From positions 1 through 64,000 of the forward strand of contig NZ_BQID01000013.1 in the NCBI RefSeq assembly GCF_021602345.1: a stretch of DNA of 64,000 nt, read 5' to 3'. Below are positions 8,704 through 17,121 of this stretch, piece after piece. The position numbers were made by a program, and so were the translations under genes. The first letter of the stretch is position 1. Every line of letters begins with the position of its first letter. A model generated the notes under the pieces. That model was given only the letters and a program-made list of their open reading frames with translations. It was not told the DNA's origin and searched no databases. This DNA comes from Pseudomonas pharyngis (GTDB lineage: Bacteria > Pseudomonadota > Gammaproteobacteria > Pseudomonadales > Pseudomonadaceae).

Positions 8704-9921
8704 ATGCAGACCACCCTCAGCCCGCAAGCCCGGCAACTGCCCCGCGCCGAAGAGGCCGAAAGCATCCTGCGCACGTGCGTTCATTGCGGATTCTGCAACG
8801 CGACCTGCCCGACTTATCAATTGCTCGGCGATGAACTGGACGGCCCGCGCGGACGCATCTACTTGATCAAGCAAGTGCTCGAAGGCAACGAAGTCACGGC
8901 AAAAACCCAGCAGCATCTGGATCGCTGCCTGTCATGCCGCAACTGTGAAACCACCTGCCCTTCCGGCGTGGACTATCACAACCTGCTCGACATCGGCCGG
9001 GCGGTGGTGGACGCCGCCGTCCCGCGGCCGCTCGGGCAGCGTCTGTTGCGTGAAGGACTTCGACGCGTCGTGCCCGATCCACGGTTGTTCAAAGGGCTGA
9101 TCAACGCCGGCCAGATGTTTCGGGCGCTATTGCCCCATACCCTGCAAGACAAACTGCCACGCAACGTGGCGCTGCCTGCCCCACGACCCGCCATCCGTCA
9201 TGCGCGGCAAGTGCTGATGCTCGAGGGTTGCGTGCAGCCAGGTTTGTCACCCAACACCAATGCCGCAGCGGCGCGGGTGCTGGATCGTCTGGGCATCAGC
9301 GTGATTCCTGCTCGCGAGGCTGGCTGCTGCGGCGCGGTGGATTATCACCTTGACGCCCAGGCCACCGGCCTTGAGCGCGCCCGCCACAACATTGATGCGT
9401 GGTGGCCGGCCATCGAACAGGGTGCCGAGGCGATCGTGCAGACCGCCAGCGGTTGCGGTGCATTCATCAAGGATTACGGGCATTTGCTTCGCGCCGACCC
9501 GGCCTATGCCGAAAAGGCCAAAGCCGTCAGCGCGCTGGCAAAAGATCTGGTTGAGGTGCTGCGCGAAGAGCCGCTCGAATCCTTAGGCATCCACGCCAAT
9601 CAACGTGTGGCTTTCCATTGCCCCTGCACCTTGCAGCACGCGCAGAAACTTGGCGGTGCGGTGGAGTCGGTGCTGACACGACTGGGCTTCGACCTGACTG
9701 CCGTCCCCGACGCCCATCTGTGCTGCGGCTCGGCAGGTACTTACTCGATCACCCAACCGGCACTGGCCAGGTCACTGCGCGACAACAAACTCGCTGCGCT
9801 GGAGAGTGGTCATCCCGAGATCATCGCCACCGCCAACATCGGCTGCCAGATACACCTCGACGGCGCCGGCCGCACGCCCGTCAGGCACTGGATCGAGCTG
9901 GTGGACGCGCATTGCCGATGA
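8704..9921 (+). CDS. glcF: glycolate oxidase iron-sulfur subunit GlcF
   Basis: A 405-residue electron-transfer subunit. Two [4Fe-4S] motifs are present, CVHCGFCNATCP (about residues 27-38) and CLSCRNCETTCP, followed by two cysteine-rich CCG domains, with GCCGAVDYH and LCCGSAGTYS. Length matches the family (~407). It is the last gene of the operon. Neither glcG nor the regulator glcC is present on either side; an inverted repeat (arms GAACATT and AATGTTC, 9969-9993) follows the gene. Confidence 0.96.
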   Translation: MQTTLSPQARQLPRAEEAESILRTCVHCGFCNATCPTYQLLGDELDGPRGRIYLIKQVLEGNEVTAKTQQHLDRCLSCRNCETTCPSGVDYHNLLDIGRAVVDAAVPRPLGQRLLREGLRRVVPDPRLFKGLINAGQMFRALLPHTLQDKLPRNVALPAPRPAIRHARQVLMLEGCVQPGLSPNTNAAAARVLDRLGISVIPAREAGCCGAVDYHLDAQATGLERARHNIDAWWPAIEQGAEAIVQTASGCGAFIKDYGHLLRADPAYAEKAKAVSALAKDLVEVLREEPLESLGIHANQRVAFHCPCTLQHAQKLGGAVESVLTRLGFDLTAVPDAHLCCGSAGTYSITQPALARSLRDNKLAALESGHPEIIATANIGCQIHLDGAGRTPVRHWIELVDAHCR

Positions 9922-10012
9922 AAGTCCGAGGTGCCTGCTAACCTTCAAGCGGTGGCGCAGACAAGACTGAACATTGCGTCGTTCCAAATGTTCTAGATGC
10001 CGTAATCACGGA

Positions 10013-10022
10013 TCAAGGATGA
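10013..10022 (+). promoter_or_regulatory. RsmA/RsmE-type site over the ribosome binding site
   Basis: TCAAGGATGA matches all ten positions of the Rsm consensus (A/U)CANGGANG(U/A) and contains the Shine-Dalgarno AAGGA, seven bases before the start codon at 10027. Binding would block translation; inferred from motif only. Confidence 0.6.
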
Positions 10023-10026
10023 GCGA

Positions 10027-12609
10027 ATGGACTTCTCCACTCATGCGGCCCCGCTCCCCTCGCCTCAACGTACCGCCACCCGGCGTCTCGCGTTTGCCGT
10101 AGGCGCGCTGTTCGTTGCCGGGGTCATCACGGCAGTCGGTGCCCTGTTAAGTATTGCGGCGCGGCTCGATGATGACGATGTGAACGACAACCTGTTCTAT
10201 ACGACCCGAGCACTGGAAAACCGCATCCTCGCATCAAAAAACTACATCACCAGTTACGCCTACTGGACGACGGCCTATGAGCATCTGAGCGGTCAGGTCG
10301 ACACAAACTGGGCCTACGTTGAACAAAACCTGGGTAAAACCCTGTTCACCAGCGATGGCTATGACGGCGTATTTGTACTGAACCGGGAACAGACCAAATA
10401 TGCGGTGGTGCGCGGCCAGTTGGTCGAAGCAGATATCTCCAGTTTTCTCCAGGCGTCCGCCACTGCGCTGGTCGACCAGGTACAACTGCAAAGCGACCTC
10501 ACCAGGCCCGTCAATACCTATTCATTGTTTGAAGACTGGCCGGCACTGGTGACGGCGGCGGCCATCATTCCCAATGACGAGCGCCCCACCGAAGAACCCC
10601 GTAACACCTCTGTGCTGGTATTCGTCGACAAGCTGACGCCAGCCAAACTGCGAAAGATCGGCAGCGGCTTCGGCCTGAACAACCTGACCCTTGCCCCGGA
10701 CGAAACCATCGAAGCAGGCCAGCCCAGAGTGCCGCTGGACAGTACCGGTTACAGCCTGGTCGCTGACCTGGAGCGGCCGGGGCAACGGTTGTTGTGGTCA
10801 TTGCTGCCCACGCTTGGCAGCATTTTGCTCATTCTCATGCTGTTGACCGGTTACTTTTTCCGGCATGCCTTGCGTTCGTCGAAGTACGTGGACAACAGCC
10901 TGGAAGCAATGCAGACCTCACACCAGGCAATGCAAGCGGCCAATCAGGCCCTCGAGGCCAGCGAGGAGCGTTTTCGCGCCGTGGCTGAAGCGGCCTCCGA
11001 CTGGATCTGGGAAATCGACCGGCATCTGTCTCTCACGTATCTCTCGGCGCGCTTCAGTACCGTGACCGGCTATGCACGTGAGCAGTGGCTGGGACAGGAC
11101 ATCATGCAGTTACTGTTTTGCGATACCACGCCGCTGGAGCTGTGGCTCAAGAAACTGAACGAAGAGGTCAACGCCAGTGACCTGCGCTGTACCTACCGCG
11201 ATGAGACGGGGCAGCAACGCTATTGCCGGCTGTCCGCCCGGCCGATCGTCGAAAACCATTGCATCGTCGGTTATCGCGGCACCGCCAGCGACATCACCGA
11301 TGAAGTCGCCGCCCATGCACAGATCCAGCACCTGTCCATGCACGACGCGCTGACGGGGTTGCCCAACCGCAACAAGCTGGCGCGCTACCTGGAAGAAGCC
11401 CTGCAACTCAAGGAGCATGCCGCGCCCCTGTCACTGCTGATGATCGATCTGGACAACTTCAAGCCGATCAATGACTCATTGGGCCATCCTGCCGGTGATG
11501 CGGTCCTGCAGGAAGTCGCCAGACGCCTGCGCGAATGCACACGGGATCACGACATTGTTGCGCGGCTCGGAGGCGACGAGTTCGTCGTCGTACTCAGTGG
11601 CATGGACTCGCATCAGGAAATCGACAGGTTCTGCACACGCCTGATCGGCAGTCTGCATGAGCCGGTGATGTTCGAGCATCATCCGTTGCACATCGGTGCC
11701 AGCATCGGCATCACCCTGAGCCGGCGCCACGGCTTCGAAGCCGCAGAGCTGATTCGCTGCGCCGACATCGCGCTCTACCAGGCCAAGTCGGAAGGCAAGA
11801 ACACCTGGTGCTATTTCGAAGCGCACATGAGCGACCAGATCCAGACGCGCCGGCAACTGGAAGACGACTTGCGCAAGGCGCTGAAAGACAACGAGCTGGT
11901 GCTGCACTATCAGCCGCGTTACAAGGTGGACGGCAAGGAAATCGTTTCGGTTGAAGCCCTGGTGCGCTGGCAGCATCCGACGAAAGGGCTGCTCGGTCCC
12001 GATCTGTTCATTCCCTTGGCGGAGCAGACAGACCTGATCGTCCCCCTCGGTCGCTGGGTACTGCGCGAAGCCTGCCGGACCGCCCTGACATGGCCTGAAG
12101 AAATCCTCTTGTCGGTGAACCTCTCCCCTGCCCAGTTTGCACTGAGCGACGTCGTCCAGGACGTGCGCGAAGTGCTGGTCGAAACCCGTTTTCCAGCCAG
12201 CCGCCTGGAACTGGAGATCACCGAAAACGTCATGCTCAACGACACCGACGGTGCGCTGACGACCATGAACGCACTCAAAGAACTGGGCGTGCGGTTGAAC
12301 ATGGATGATTTCGGCACCGGCTACTCCTCGCTGGGCTACTTGCGTGCCTATCCGTTCGATGGCATCAAGATCGACAAGCGCTTCATCGCGTCCATCAGCA
12401 CCGGCAGCAATGATCGTGCGGTGGTGCAAGCCATCATCGGGCTGGGCAAGGCCATGGGCCTGAACGTCACGGCCGAAGGCGTCGAGACCGAAGAGCAACT
12501 GGCCATTCTCGGCAAGGATCAATGCAACGAAGTGCAGGGTTATTTCATGAGCCGGCCCATCGACAAGACGGCGTTCGCGCGTCTCTTGCAGGCCACGGGG
12601 CGTCTTTGA
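10027..12609 (+). CDS. CHASE4-PAS-GGDEF-EAL cyclic-di-GMP enzyme
   Basis: An 860-residue inner-membrane protein that should make and/or break down cyclic-di-GMP. Order: membrane segment at about 22-45, periplasmic CHASE4-type sensor (about 50-255), second membrane segment (about 260-283), PAS (about 312-430), GGDEF and EAL. The cyclase motif is intact (RLGGDEFVV near residue 516). The EAL domain keeps EALVRW near 642, ITENVML, DDFGTGYSSLGYL near 760, KIDKRF and TAEGVET, so phosphodiesterase activity is also likely. The ATG at 10027 is set by AAGGA seven bases upstream. It stands alone after glcDEF and converges on a small gene. An Rsm-type site covers its ribosome site. Confidence 0.93.
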   Translation: MDFSTHAAPLPSPQRTATRRLAFAVGALFVAGVITAVGALLSIAARLDDDDVNDNLFYTTRALENRILASKNYITSYAYWTTAYEHLSGQVDTNWAYVEQNLGKTLFTSDGYDGVFVLNREQTKYAVVRGQLVEADISSFLQASATALVDQVQLQSDLTRPVNTYSLFEDWPALVTAAAIIPNDERPTEEPRNTSVLVFVDKLTPAKLRKIGSGFGLNNLTLAPDETIEAGQPRVPLDSTGYSLVADLERPGQRLLWSLLPTLGSILLILMLLTGYFFRHALRSSKYVDNSLEAMQTSHQAMQAANQALEASEERFRAVAEAASDWIWEIDRHLSLTYLSARFSTVTGYAREQWLGQDIMQLLFCDTTPLELWLKKLNEEVNASDLRCTYRDETGQQRYCRLSARPIVENHCIVGYRGTASDITDEVAAHAQIQHLSMHDALTGLPNRNKLARYLEEALQLKEHAAPLSLLMIDLDNFKPINDSLGHPAGDAVLQEVARRLRECTRDHDIVARLGGDEFVVVLSGMDSHQEIDRFCTRLIGSLHEPVMFEHHPLHIGASIGITLSRRHGFEAAELIRCADIALYQAKSEGKNTWCYFEAHMSDQIQTRRQLEDDLRKALKDNELVLHYQPRYKVDGKEIVSVEALVRWQHPTKGLLGPDLFIPLAEQTDLIVPLGRWVLREACRTALTWPEEILLSVNLSPAQFALSDVVQDVREVLVETRFPASRLELEITENVMLNDTDGALTTMNALKELGVRLNMDDFGTGYSSLGYLRAYPFDGIKIDKRFIASISTGSNDRAVVQAIIGLGKAMGLNVTAEGVETEEQLAILGKDQCNEVQGYFMSRPIDKTAFARLLQATGRL

Positions 12610-12636
12610 CTCGTCGGCCGGCACCTGGTTTGCGCT

Positions 12637-12852
12637 TCATCCGCTTGCCCCCGCCTCGTTGCGGGTAAACACGTTGCCCGCATCGCGCACCAACTGACGC
12701 CATTCGGCGTTGCTGATGAGCCCCTGTTCCAGCATGTCGTCGGCCCCCTTGAGCAAGTCGTCATATTGGTCCTGCGGATCGAACGGCTCTTGCGATTGTG
12801 TCGCCAGCTTGCGCCATGCCGACAGTGACTCTTTCTTGCGCTGATCGTACAT
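12637..12852 (-). CDS. small hypothetical protein, SHOCT-like C-terminus
   Basis: A 71-residue protein, not recognised with certainty. The first half is charged (MYDQRKKESLSAWRKL). The second half, with ADDMLEQGLISNAEWRQLV, resembles the short SHOCT helix pair (leucine, then G-x-I-s-x-x-E-W/F), a module often found at the C-terminus of bacterial proteins. The frame is open upstream to 13119, but that part is rich in Arg and Ser and does not look like protein. The start at 12852 has only a weak ribosome site. It converges with the GGDEF-EAL gene and is divergent from luxR. A role is not readable. Confidence 0.5.
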   Translation of the reverse strand: MYDQRKKESLSAWRKLATQSQEPFDPQDQYDDLLKGADDMLEQGLISNAEWRQLVRDAGNVFTRNEAGASG

Positions 12853-12956
12853 TTCGAATGTCTCGCTAAGATGACACGCGGTAGAGCCGTGCTGCTTCTG
12901 CGTCGTTCTACGCATTCGACGAATGGAAGCCGACCGGGTGGCGGCCACTGAATGTT

Positions 12957-12974
12957 GGTTATGAGCTAATAACC
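12957..12974. promoter_or_regulatory. palindrome upstream of luxR regulator
   Basis: GGTTAT and ATAACC separated by six bases, in the 12853-13109 gap between the small protein and the luxR gene. Candidate operator; no regulator is assigned. Confidence 0.3.
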
Positions 12975-13094
12975 CCTTCATTAAACGGTCGCTCAAACGT
13001 TGTACTAGGATAGGATCCAAATTTCCCGATTTGTGGTCGCCGGCCAAGGACTTCCGCCGGAGACTCGGGGAAAGCGCAATTCCCCCATTGCTAC

Positions 13095-13104
13095 TCATGG
13101 ATGA
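13095..13104 (+). promoter_or_regulatory. RsmA/RsmE-type site before luxR
   Basis: TCATGGATGA is a ten-of-ten match to (A/U)CANGGANG(U/A). Its GGA also serves as the ribosome site for the ATG at 13110, eight bases on, so Rsm binding would block initiation. Confidence 0.6.
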
Positions 13105-13109
13105 AACAC

Positions 13110-13880
13110 ATGAACTCACACCTGTTCCCTCACATCGGCAAAGTCATCGCCAGCACCGGCAGCCGGCATTTTCCGCGAATGCTGCACGACCTGATCCTCA
13201 CCCAACTGGCCGTGGATGCCACACACATCCGGCAGATGCGCGTGGAGCCGGTCGCACGTACGCAACCGCGCACCGAGCAGGAATGCCCCAAAGAGGCGGC
13301 ACTGACGGCCGAGACGGTGTATTCCGAACTGAGCACCGATCCCGGCAACAGTGACGTGCCCGCCCCCGAACCCTCCACGGTCACCGATGCTTCGCAGTTG
13401 CACCTGACCCGGCGCAAGGACGGTTACCGTTATGTGATTTCCGTGTACCGCTGCGGCCCGTCGAAGCGCTTCTCCGCGCGAGAGCGCAGTCTGTTGCAGG
13501 ACATCTCCCCGGTGTTGCTGCCGATGGTGGAAAAGCACATCCACGCGCTGCAACCGGCGAGTGCGGATCCCGAGGCGCAGGCCGCAGCGACCGAAGCTTC
13601 GCTTCAAGGCCTTGAAACCCTGCGCCTGCGTTTTTGCGAGCGCGTGCAGCAACTGGGCCTGAGCCTGTCCAACCGTGAACTGGAAGTGTGCGTCGGTCTG
13701 CTGGCCGGGCGCACCGCGCCTGAACTGGCCGAGCAATTACAACTGAAGGTCAATACCGTCGAGAGCTACCTCAAGCGCGCCGCCATCAAACTGGGAATCA
13801 GCGGCCGCCATTCGCTGATGCGCTGGATGTATTCGCCTGAGGACTGCCCGGCCGCCTGCGACCCGTCCAACGCTGCCTGA
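13110..13880 (+). CDS. LuxR-family regulator flanking the lipopeptide cluster
   Basis: A 256-residue transcriptional regulator with a C-terminal LuxR/FixJ helix-turn-helix (LSNRELEVCVGLLAGRTAPE, then KVNTVESYLKRAAIKLGISGR). The N-terminal ~170 residues show no autoinducer-binding or receiver domain, as in the LuxR proteins that flank Pseudomonas lipopeptide clusters. It is related to the second regulator at 45506. It lies downstream of macB and converges with it across a terminator. It probably activates the NRPS operon or exporter genes; this is inferred from position. An ATG at 13101 is also in frame, but the only ribosome-site-like GGA fits the start at 13110. Confidence 0.88.
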   Translation: MNSHLFPHIGKVIASTGSRHFPRMLHDLILTQLAVDATHIRQMRVEPVARTQPRTEQECPKEAALTAETVYSELSTDPGNSDVPAPEPSTVTDASQLHLTRRKDGYRYVISVYRCGPSKRFSARERSLLQDISPVLLPMVEKHIHALQPASADPEAQAAATEASLQGLETLRLRFCERVQQLGLSLSNRELEVCVGLLAGRTAPELAEQLQLKVNTVESYLKRAAIKLGISGRHSLMRWMYSPEDCPAACDPSNAA

Positions 13881-13895
13881 TCGATCACACGCCTG

Positions 13896-13935
13896 TAAAA
13901 AAACCGCTGTCCTGCCAGGGACGGCGGTTTTTTTT
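13896..13935. terminator. bidirectional rho-independent terminator
   Basis: A run of A, ACCGCTGTCC, a short loop, GGGACGGCGGT and a run of eight T. Serves both luxR (plus) and the convergent macB (minus). Confidence 0.88.
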
Positions 13936-13948
13936 CATGTCCGGCCCC

Positions 13949-15910
13949 TCAGTCCCGCGCCAAGGCCTCGATCGGGTCGAGCCGCGATGCATTGCGCGCC
14001 GGCACGAAGCCGAACACGATGCCGATCAGCGTCGAGCAGATCACCGCCGTCAACACCGAGCTCAACGAGAACACCATTTCCCATTCCTTGATGAACAGCG
14101 AAAACAGGTGGCCGATGGCGTAACTCAACGAGATTCCAATCGCCCCGCCCAGCAGACAGACCATCACCGCCTCCACCAGAAACTGCTGACGAATGTCCGA
14201 CTGCCGCGCCCCGACCGCCATTCGGATACCGATCTCGCGGGTCCGTTCGGTGACCGACACCAGCATGATGTTCATCACCCCGATGCCGCCGACCACCAGC
14301 GAAATCACTGCAATCAGCGACAGCAACAGCGCCAGAGAGCGGCTGGTTTTCTGCACCGTCTGCATGACGCTGTCGAGGTTGTTGGTGAAGAAATCCTTGG
14401 TGCCGTGGCGCTGCAGCATCAGTTTGTTGACGTTGTCTTCCACGACCTTGCTCGGTTGGCCGTCCTTGATCCGCACGCTGATGCTGTCCAGGTAGCGCTG
14501 GCCCAACAGCCGCCCGGCTGCGGTTTCGTAAGGCACCCAGACGTTGAGCGACTTGCTCGACGAGAAGATGTTCTTCTTTTCTGCCGCCACACCGATCACG
14601 GTGCACGGCAGGTTGCCGATCAGGATCACCTGTCCCAGCGGATCGACTCCCTCGCCGAATAACCGTTGGCGGGTGTTGTGATCGATCACCACCACCTGCG
14701 CCTGGCGTCGGGCATCGTTTTCACTGAACGCAATGCCCGACTCCATCTTGATTCCGCGCACCTGGAAGTACAGATCGCTGACGCCGTTGACCTGGGCATC
14801 GAGATCGATGTTGCGATAGCGCAGCAACAGATTGCGCCCGACCACCGGCGTGGCGCTGTCGACGTAATACAGCTGGTTGAGCGCCGTCACATCCGCCGGC
14901 ACCAGGGTTTCGATGGCCGCCGAGCGACTGTCGCCGAAACTGGTGCCGGAATAGATATCGATGGTGTTGCTGCCGATGGCCTGAATGTCCTTGAGCACAT
15001 AGCGCTTGGCCCCTTCCCCGATGGCCGAAATCGACACCACCGAGGTGATGCCGATGACGATCCCAAGCATGGTCAGCAGGGTGCGCATGCGATGCGAGAT
15101 CAGCGCGACCCAGGCCATGTTGAAGGCCTCCTTGAACAACCCGAGGCTGGCCACCAGACGCCGCGCCCCCGTGGATTTGGGGACCGCGTCCTCATTGCTC
15201 AATGCCGTGCTGTCGCGCTCGTTGCGGCGGTCGCTAAGGATTTCGCCGTCACTGACCTCAATGATGCGCTCGGCATTGGCCGCGACCTTGGGGTCATGGG
15301 TCACCAGAATCACCGTGTGCCCGGCCGCGTGCAGCTCCAACAGGATGCGCATCACCTCCTTGCCGCTGGTGGTGTCGAGGGCGCCGGTCGGCTCGTCCGC
15401 GAGGATCACTTCGCCGCCGTTCATCAGCGCCCGGGCGATACTGACCCGCTGCTGCTGACCGCCCGAGAGTTGGCTCGGGCGATGGGTCAGGTGCCCCTCC
15501 AGCCCAAGGCGCGCCAACAATTCACGGGCTCGCGCATGGCGTTGTGGTTCCGGCGTGCCGGCGTAGATTGCCGGCATCTCGACGTTGTGCATCGCGCTCA
15601 AGTGCGGCAGCAAGTGGTAGCGCTGGAAGATGAAGCCGAAATAGTCGCGACGCAGTTCGGCCAGCGCCTGGCTGTCCAGATCGCGGGTTTCCCGGCCGTT
15701 GATCCTGTAGCTGCCGGCTGTGGCGTAATCGAGGCAGCCGAGGATGTTCATCAGGGTCGATTTGCCGGAGCCCGAGGCGCCGATGATCGCGACCATTTCC
15801 CCGGCATGGATCGTCAGGTTGATGTTCTTCAGCGCGAGGAATTCGCGATCGCCAGCCTTGAAGCTGCGGCTGATGCCGGTCAGTTGCAGCAGAGGTTCGC
15901 TCATGCTCAT
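13949..15910 (-). CDS. macB: MacB-type ABC exporter (ATPase-permease)
   Basis: A 653-residue inner-membrane transporter that, with MacA and an outer-membrane channel, moves substrates from the periplasm or inner leaflet out of the cell. The N-terminal ABC domain (about 8-230) has Walker A GASGSGKST (44-52), signature LSGGQQQRVSIARAL and Walker B VILADEPTGALD. A first membrane segment near 275-297 precedes the periplasmic MacB domain, and three more segments lie in the C-terminal FtsX domain (about 530-645). Its ATG overlaps the macA stop by four bases. In this setting it very likely exports the lipopeptide made by the three upstream NRPS. Last gene of the operon. Confidence 0.95.
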   Translation of the reverse strand: MSMSEPLLQLTGISRSFKAGDREFLALKNINLTIHAGEMVAIIGASGSGKSTLMNILGCLDYATAGSYRINGRETRDLDSQALAELRRDYFGFIFQRYHLLPHLSAMHNVEMPAIYAGTPEPQRHARARELLARLGLEGHLTHRPSQLSGGQQQRVSIARALMNGGEVILADEPTGALDTTSGKEVMRILLELHAAGHTVILVTHDPKVAANAERIIEVSDGEILSDRRNERDSTALSNEDAVPKSTGARRLVASLGLFKEAFNMAWVALISHRMRTLLTMLGIVIGITSVVSISAIGEGAKRYVLKDIQAIGSNTIDIYSGTSFGDSRSAAIETLVPADVTALNQLYYVDSATPVVGRNLLLRYRNIDLDAQVNGVSDLYFQVRGIKMESGIAFSENDARRQAQVVVIDHNTRQRLFGEGVDPLGQVILIGNLPCTVIGVAAEKKNIFSSSKSLNVWVPYETAAGRLLGQRYLDSISVRIKDGQPSKVVEDNVNKLMLQRHGTKDFFTNNLDSVMQTVQKTSRSLALLLSLIAVISLVVGGIGVMNIMLVSVTERTREIGIRMAVGARQSDIRQQFLVEAVMVCLLGGAIGISLSYAIGHLFSLFIKEWEMVFSLSSVLTAVICSTLIGIVFGFVPARNASRLDPIEALARD

Positions 15911-17055
15911 GCCCCTGCCACTTTCGTCACCGGATCACCGATCACCACCCGGTCGCCTTCGGCCAGGCCTTCGTTGACCTGCACCTTGACGTTGTTGTTG
16001 ATCCCGGTCTGCACATTGCGCGACTGCGCCTGGCCCTTGGCGTCCAGCACCCGCACCGGGAAGCTGCCATCGCTGTTGCGTGGGCCCAGCGCGGCAACCG
16101 GAATCGTCAGCACCGATTTGGCGGTGTCGAGCACCACCCGCACCTGAGCGGTCATGGAAATACGCAAACGGTGATCGGGATTCGGCACCTCGAACAGCGC
16201 GTTATAGAACACCGCAGTGTTCTGCTTCGGCGTGCCGGCGGGCGGCGTTTCGAGGAAGTTCTGCGGCGCAGGCTCAGTGCCGCGCAGTTTGCCGTAATAA
16301 CGTTTGTCCTCACCAAGAATGGTGAAGTACACCTCCTGCCCCGGTGCAATGTGAATGACATCGGCCTCCGACACCTGAGCCTTGACGGTCATGGTGTCCA
16401 GGTCCGCCAGTTTGAGCAGGATCGGTGCCAGCTGGTTAGCGATCACGGTCTGGCCTTCCTGGGTCACGATGCCCACCACATCGCCGTCGATGGGCGCGAC
16501 GATTCGTGTGTAGGCCAGATTGACCTTGGCGGTGTCGATCTGGATGTGTGCGCTCTTGATCTGTGCATCCAGCGACAACAGATTGGCCTGCTGCACTTCG
16601 TAGTTCGATTGCGCGGTTTCGAAATCCTGCCGCGAGATCGAGGCGTCCTCCTGCAGGTTCTGATAGCGCTCGTAGATGGCCTTGGTCTGGCGCAGTTGAG
16701 CCTGAGTCGCCCGGCGCTGGGCTTGCAGATTCTCCTCATCGACCTGTGCCTGACGCAGGGTGTTCTGCAGCACCAACGGATCGATTTCCGCCAGCCACTG
16801 GCCCTTCTTGACCTTGTCGCCGACCTTGACCTTCAGCGACTTCAACTGCCCCGAAACCTGGGCGCCGACGTCCACCTGCTTGATGCCCTCCAGCAAACCG
16901 GTGGCCAGCACTGCGTTTTCAATGTCAGCGCGTTCGACCGTGGCGGTCAGGTATTGCGGCGCCTCGGCCGGCGCCTGCACCGTGTAGAACACCAACCCGG
17001 CCACCAGCGTCAACGCGATTCCCAGACCGACTTTGCGCACCTTCGACTGTTCCAT
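15907..17055 (-). CDS. macA: MacA-type periplasmic adaptor
   Basis: A 382-residue membrane-fusion protein of the HlyD/MacA family. An N-terminal membrane anchor (about residues 8-25, LGIALTLVAGLVFYTV) is followed by a lipoyl half (QVSGQLKSLKVKVGDKVKKGQ), a coiled-coil hairpin (about 90-175), the second lipoyl half and beta-barrel domains. It links MacB to the outer-membrane channel. The ATG at 17055 is chosen; a TTG twelve bases further upstream is in frame but has no better ribosome site. It starts 66 bp after the last NRPS and overlaps macB, so all five genes probably form one transcript. Confidence 0.93.
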   Translation of the reverse strand: MEQSKVRKVGLGIALTLVAGLVFYTVQAPAEAPQYLTATVERADIENAVLATGLLEGIKQVDVGAQVSGQLKSLKVKVGDKVKKGQWLAEIDPLVLQNTLRQAQVDEENLQAQRRATQAQLRQTKAIYERYQNLQEDASISRQDFETAQSNYEVQQANLLSLDAQIKSAHIQIDTAKVNLAYTRIVAPIDGDVVGIVTQEGQTVIANQLAPILLKLADLDTMTVKAQVSEADVIHIAPGQEVYFTILGEDKRYYGKLRGTEPAPQNFLETPPAGTPKQNTAVFYNALFEVPNPDHRLRISMTAQVRVVLDTAKSVLTIPVAALGPRNSDGSFPVRVLDAKGQAQSRNVQTGINNNVKVQVNEGLAEGDRVVIGDPVTKVAGA

Positions 17056-17121
17056 AAATGACCACAATTCCGTTCAGGGTTGAGCCCGGCCAGCGGCCGG
17101 GTTCCAGGATAAAAACATCAA

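Noticed and set aside
12853-13119. N-terminal extension of the small SHOCT-like protein
   Set aside because: Composition unlike a protein (Arg/Ser-rich, Met-Arg repeats) and it would overlap the start of the divergent luxR gene.
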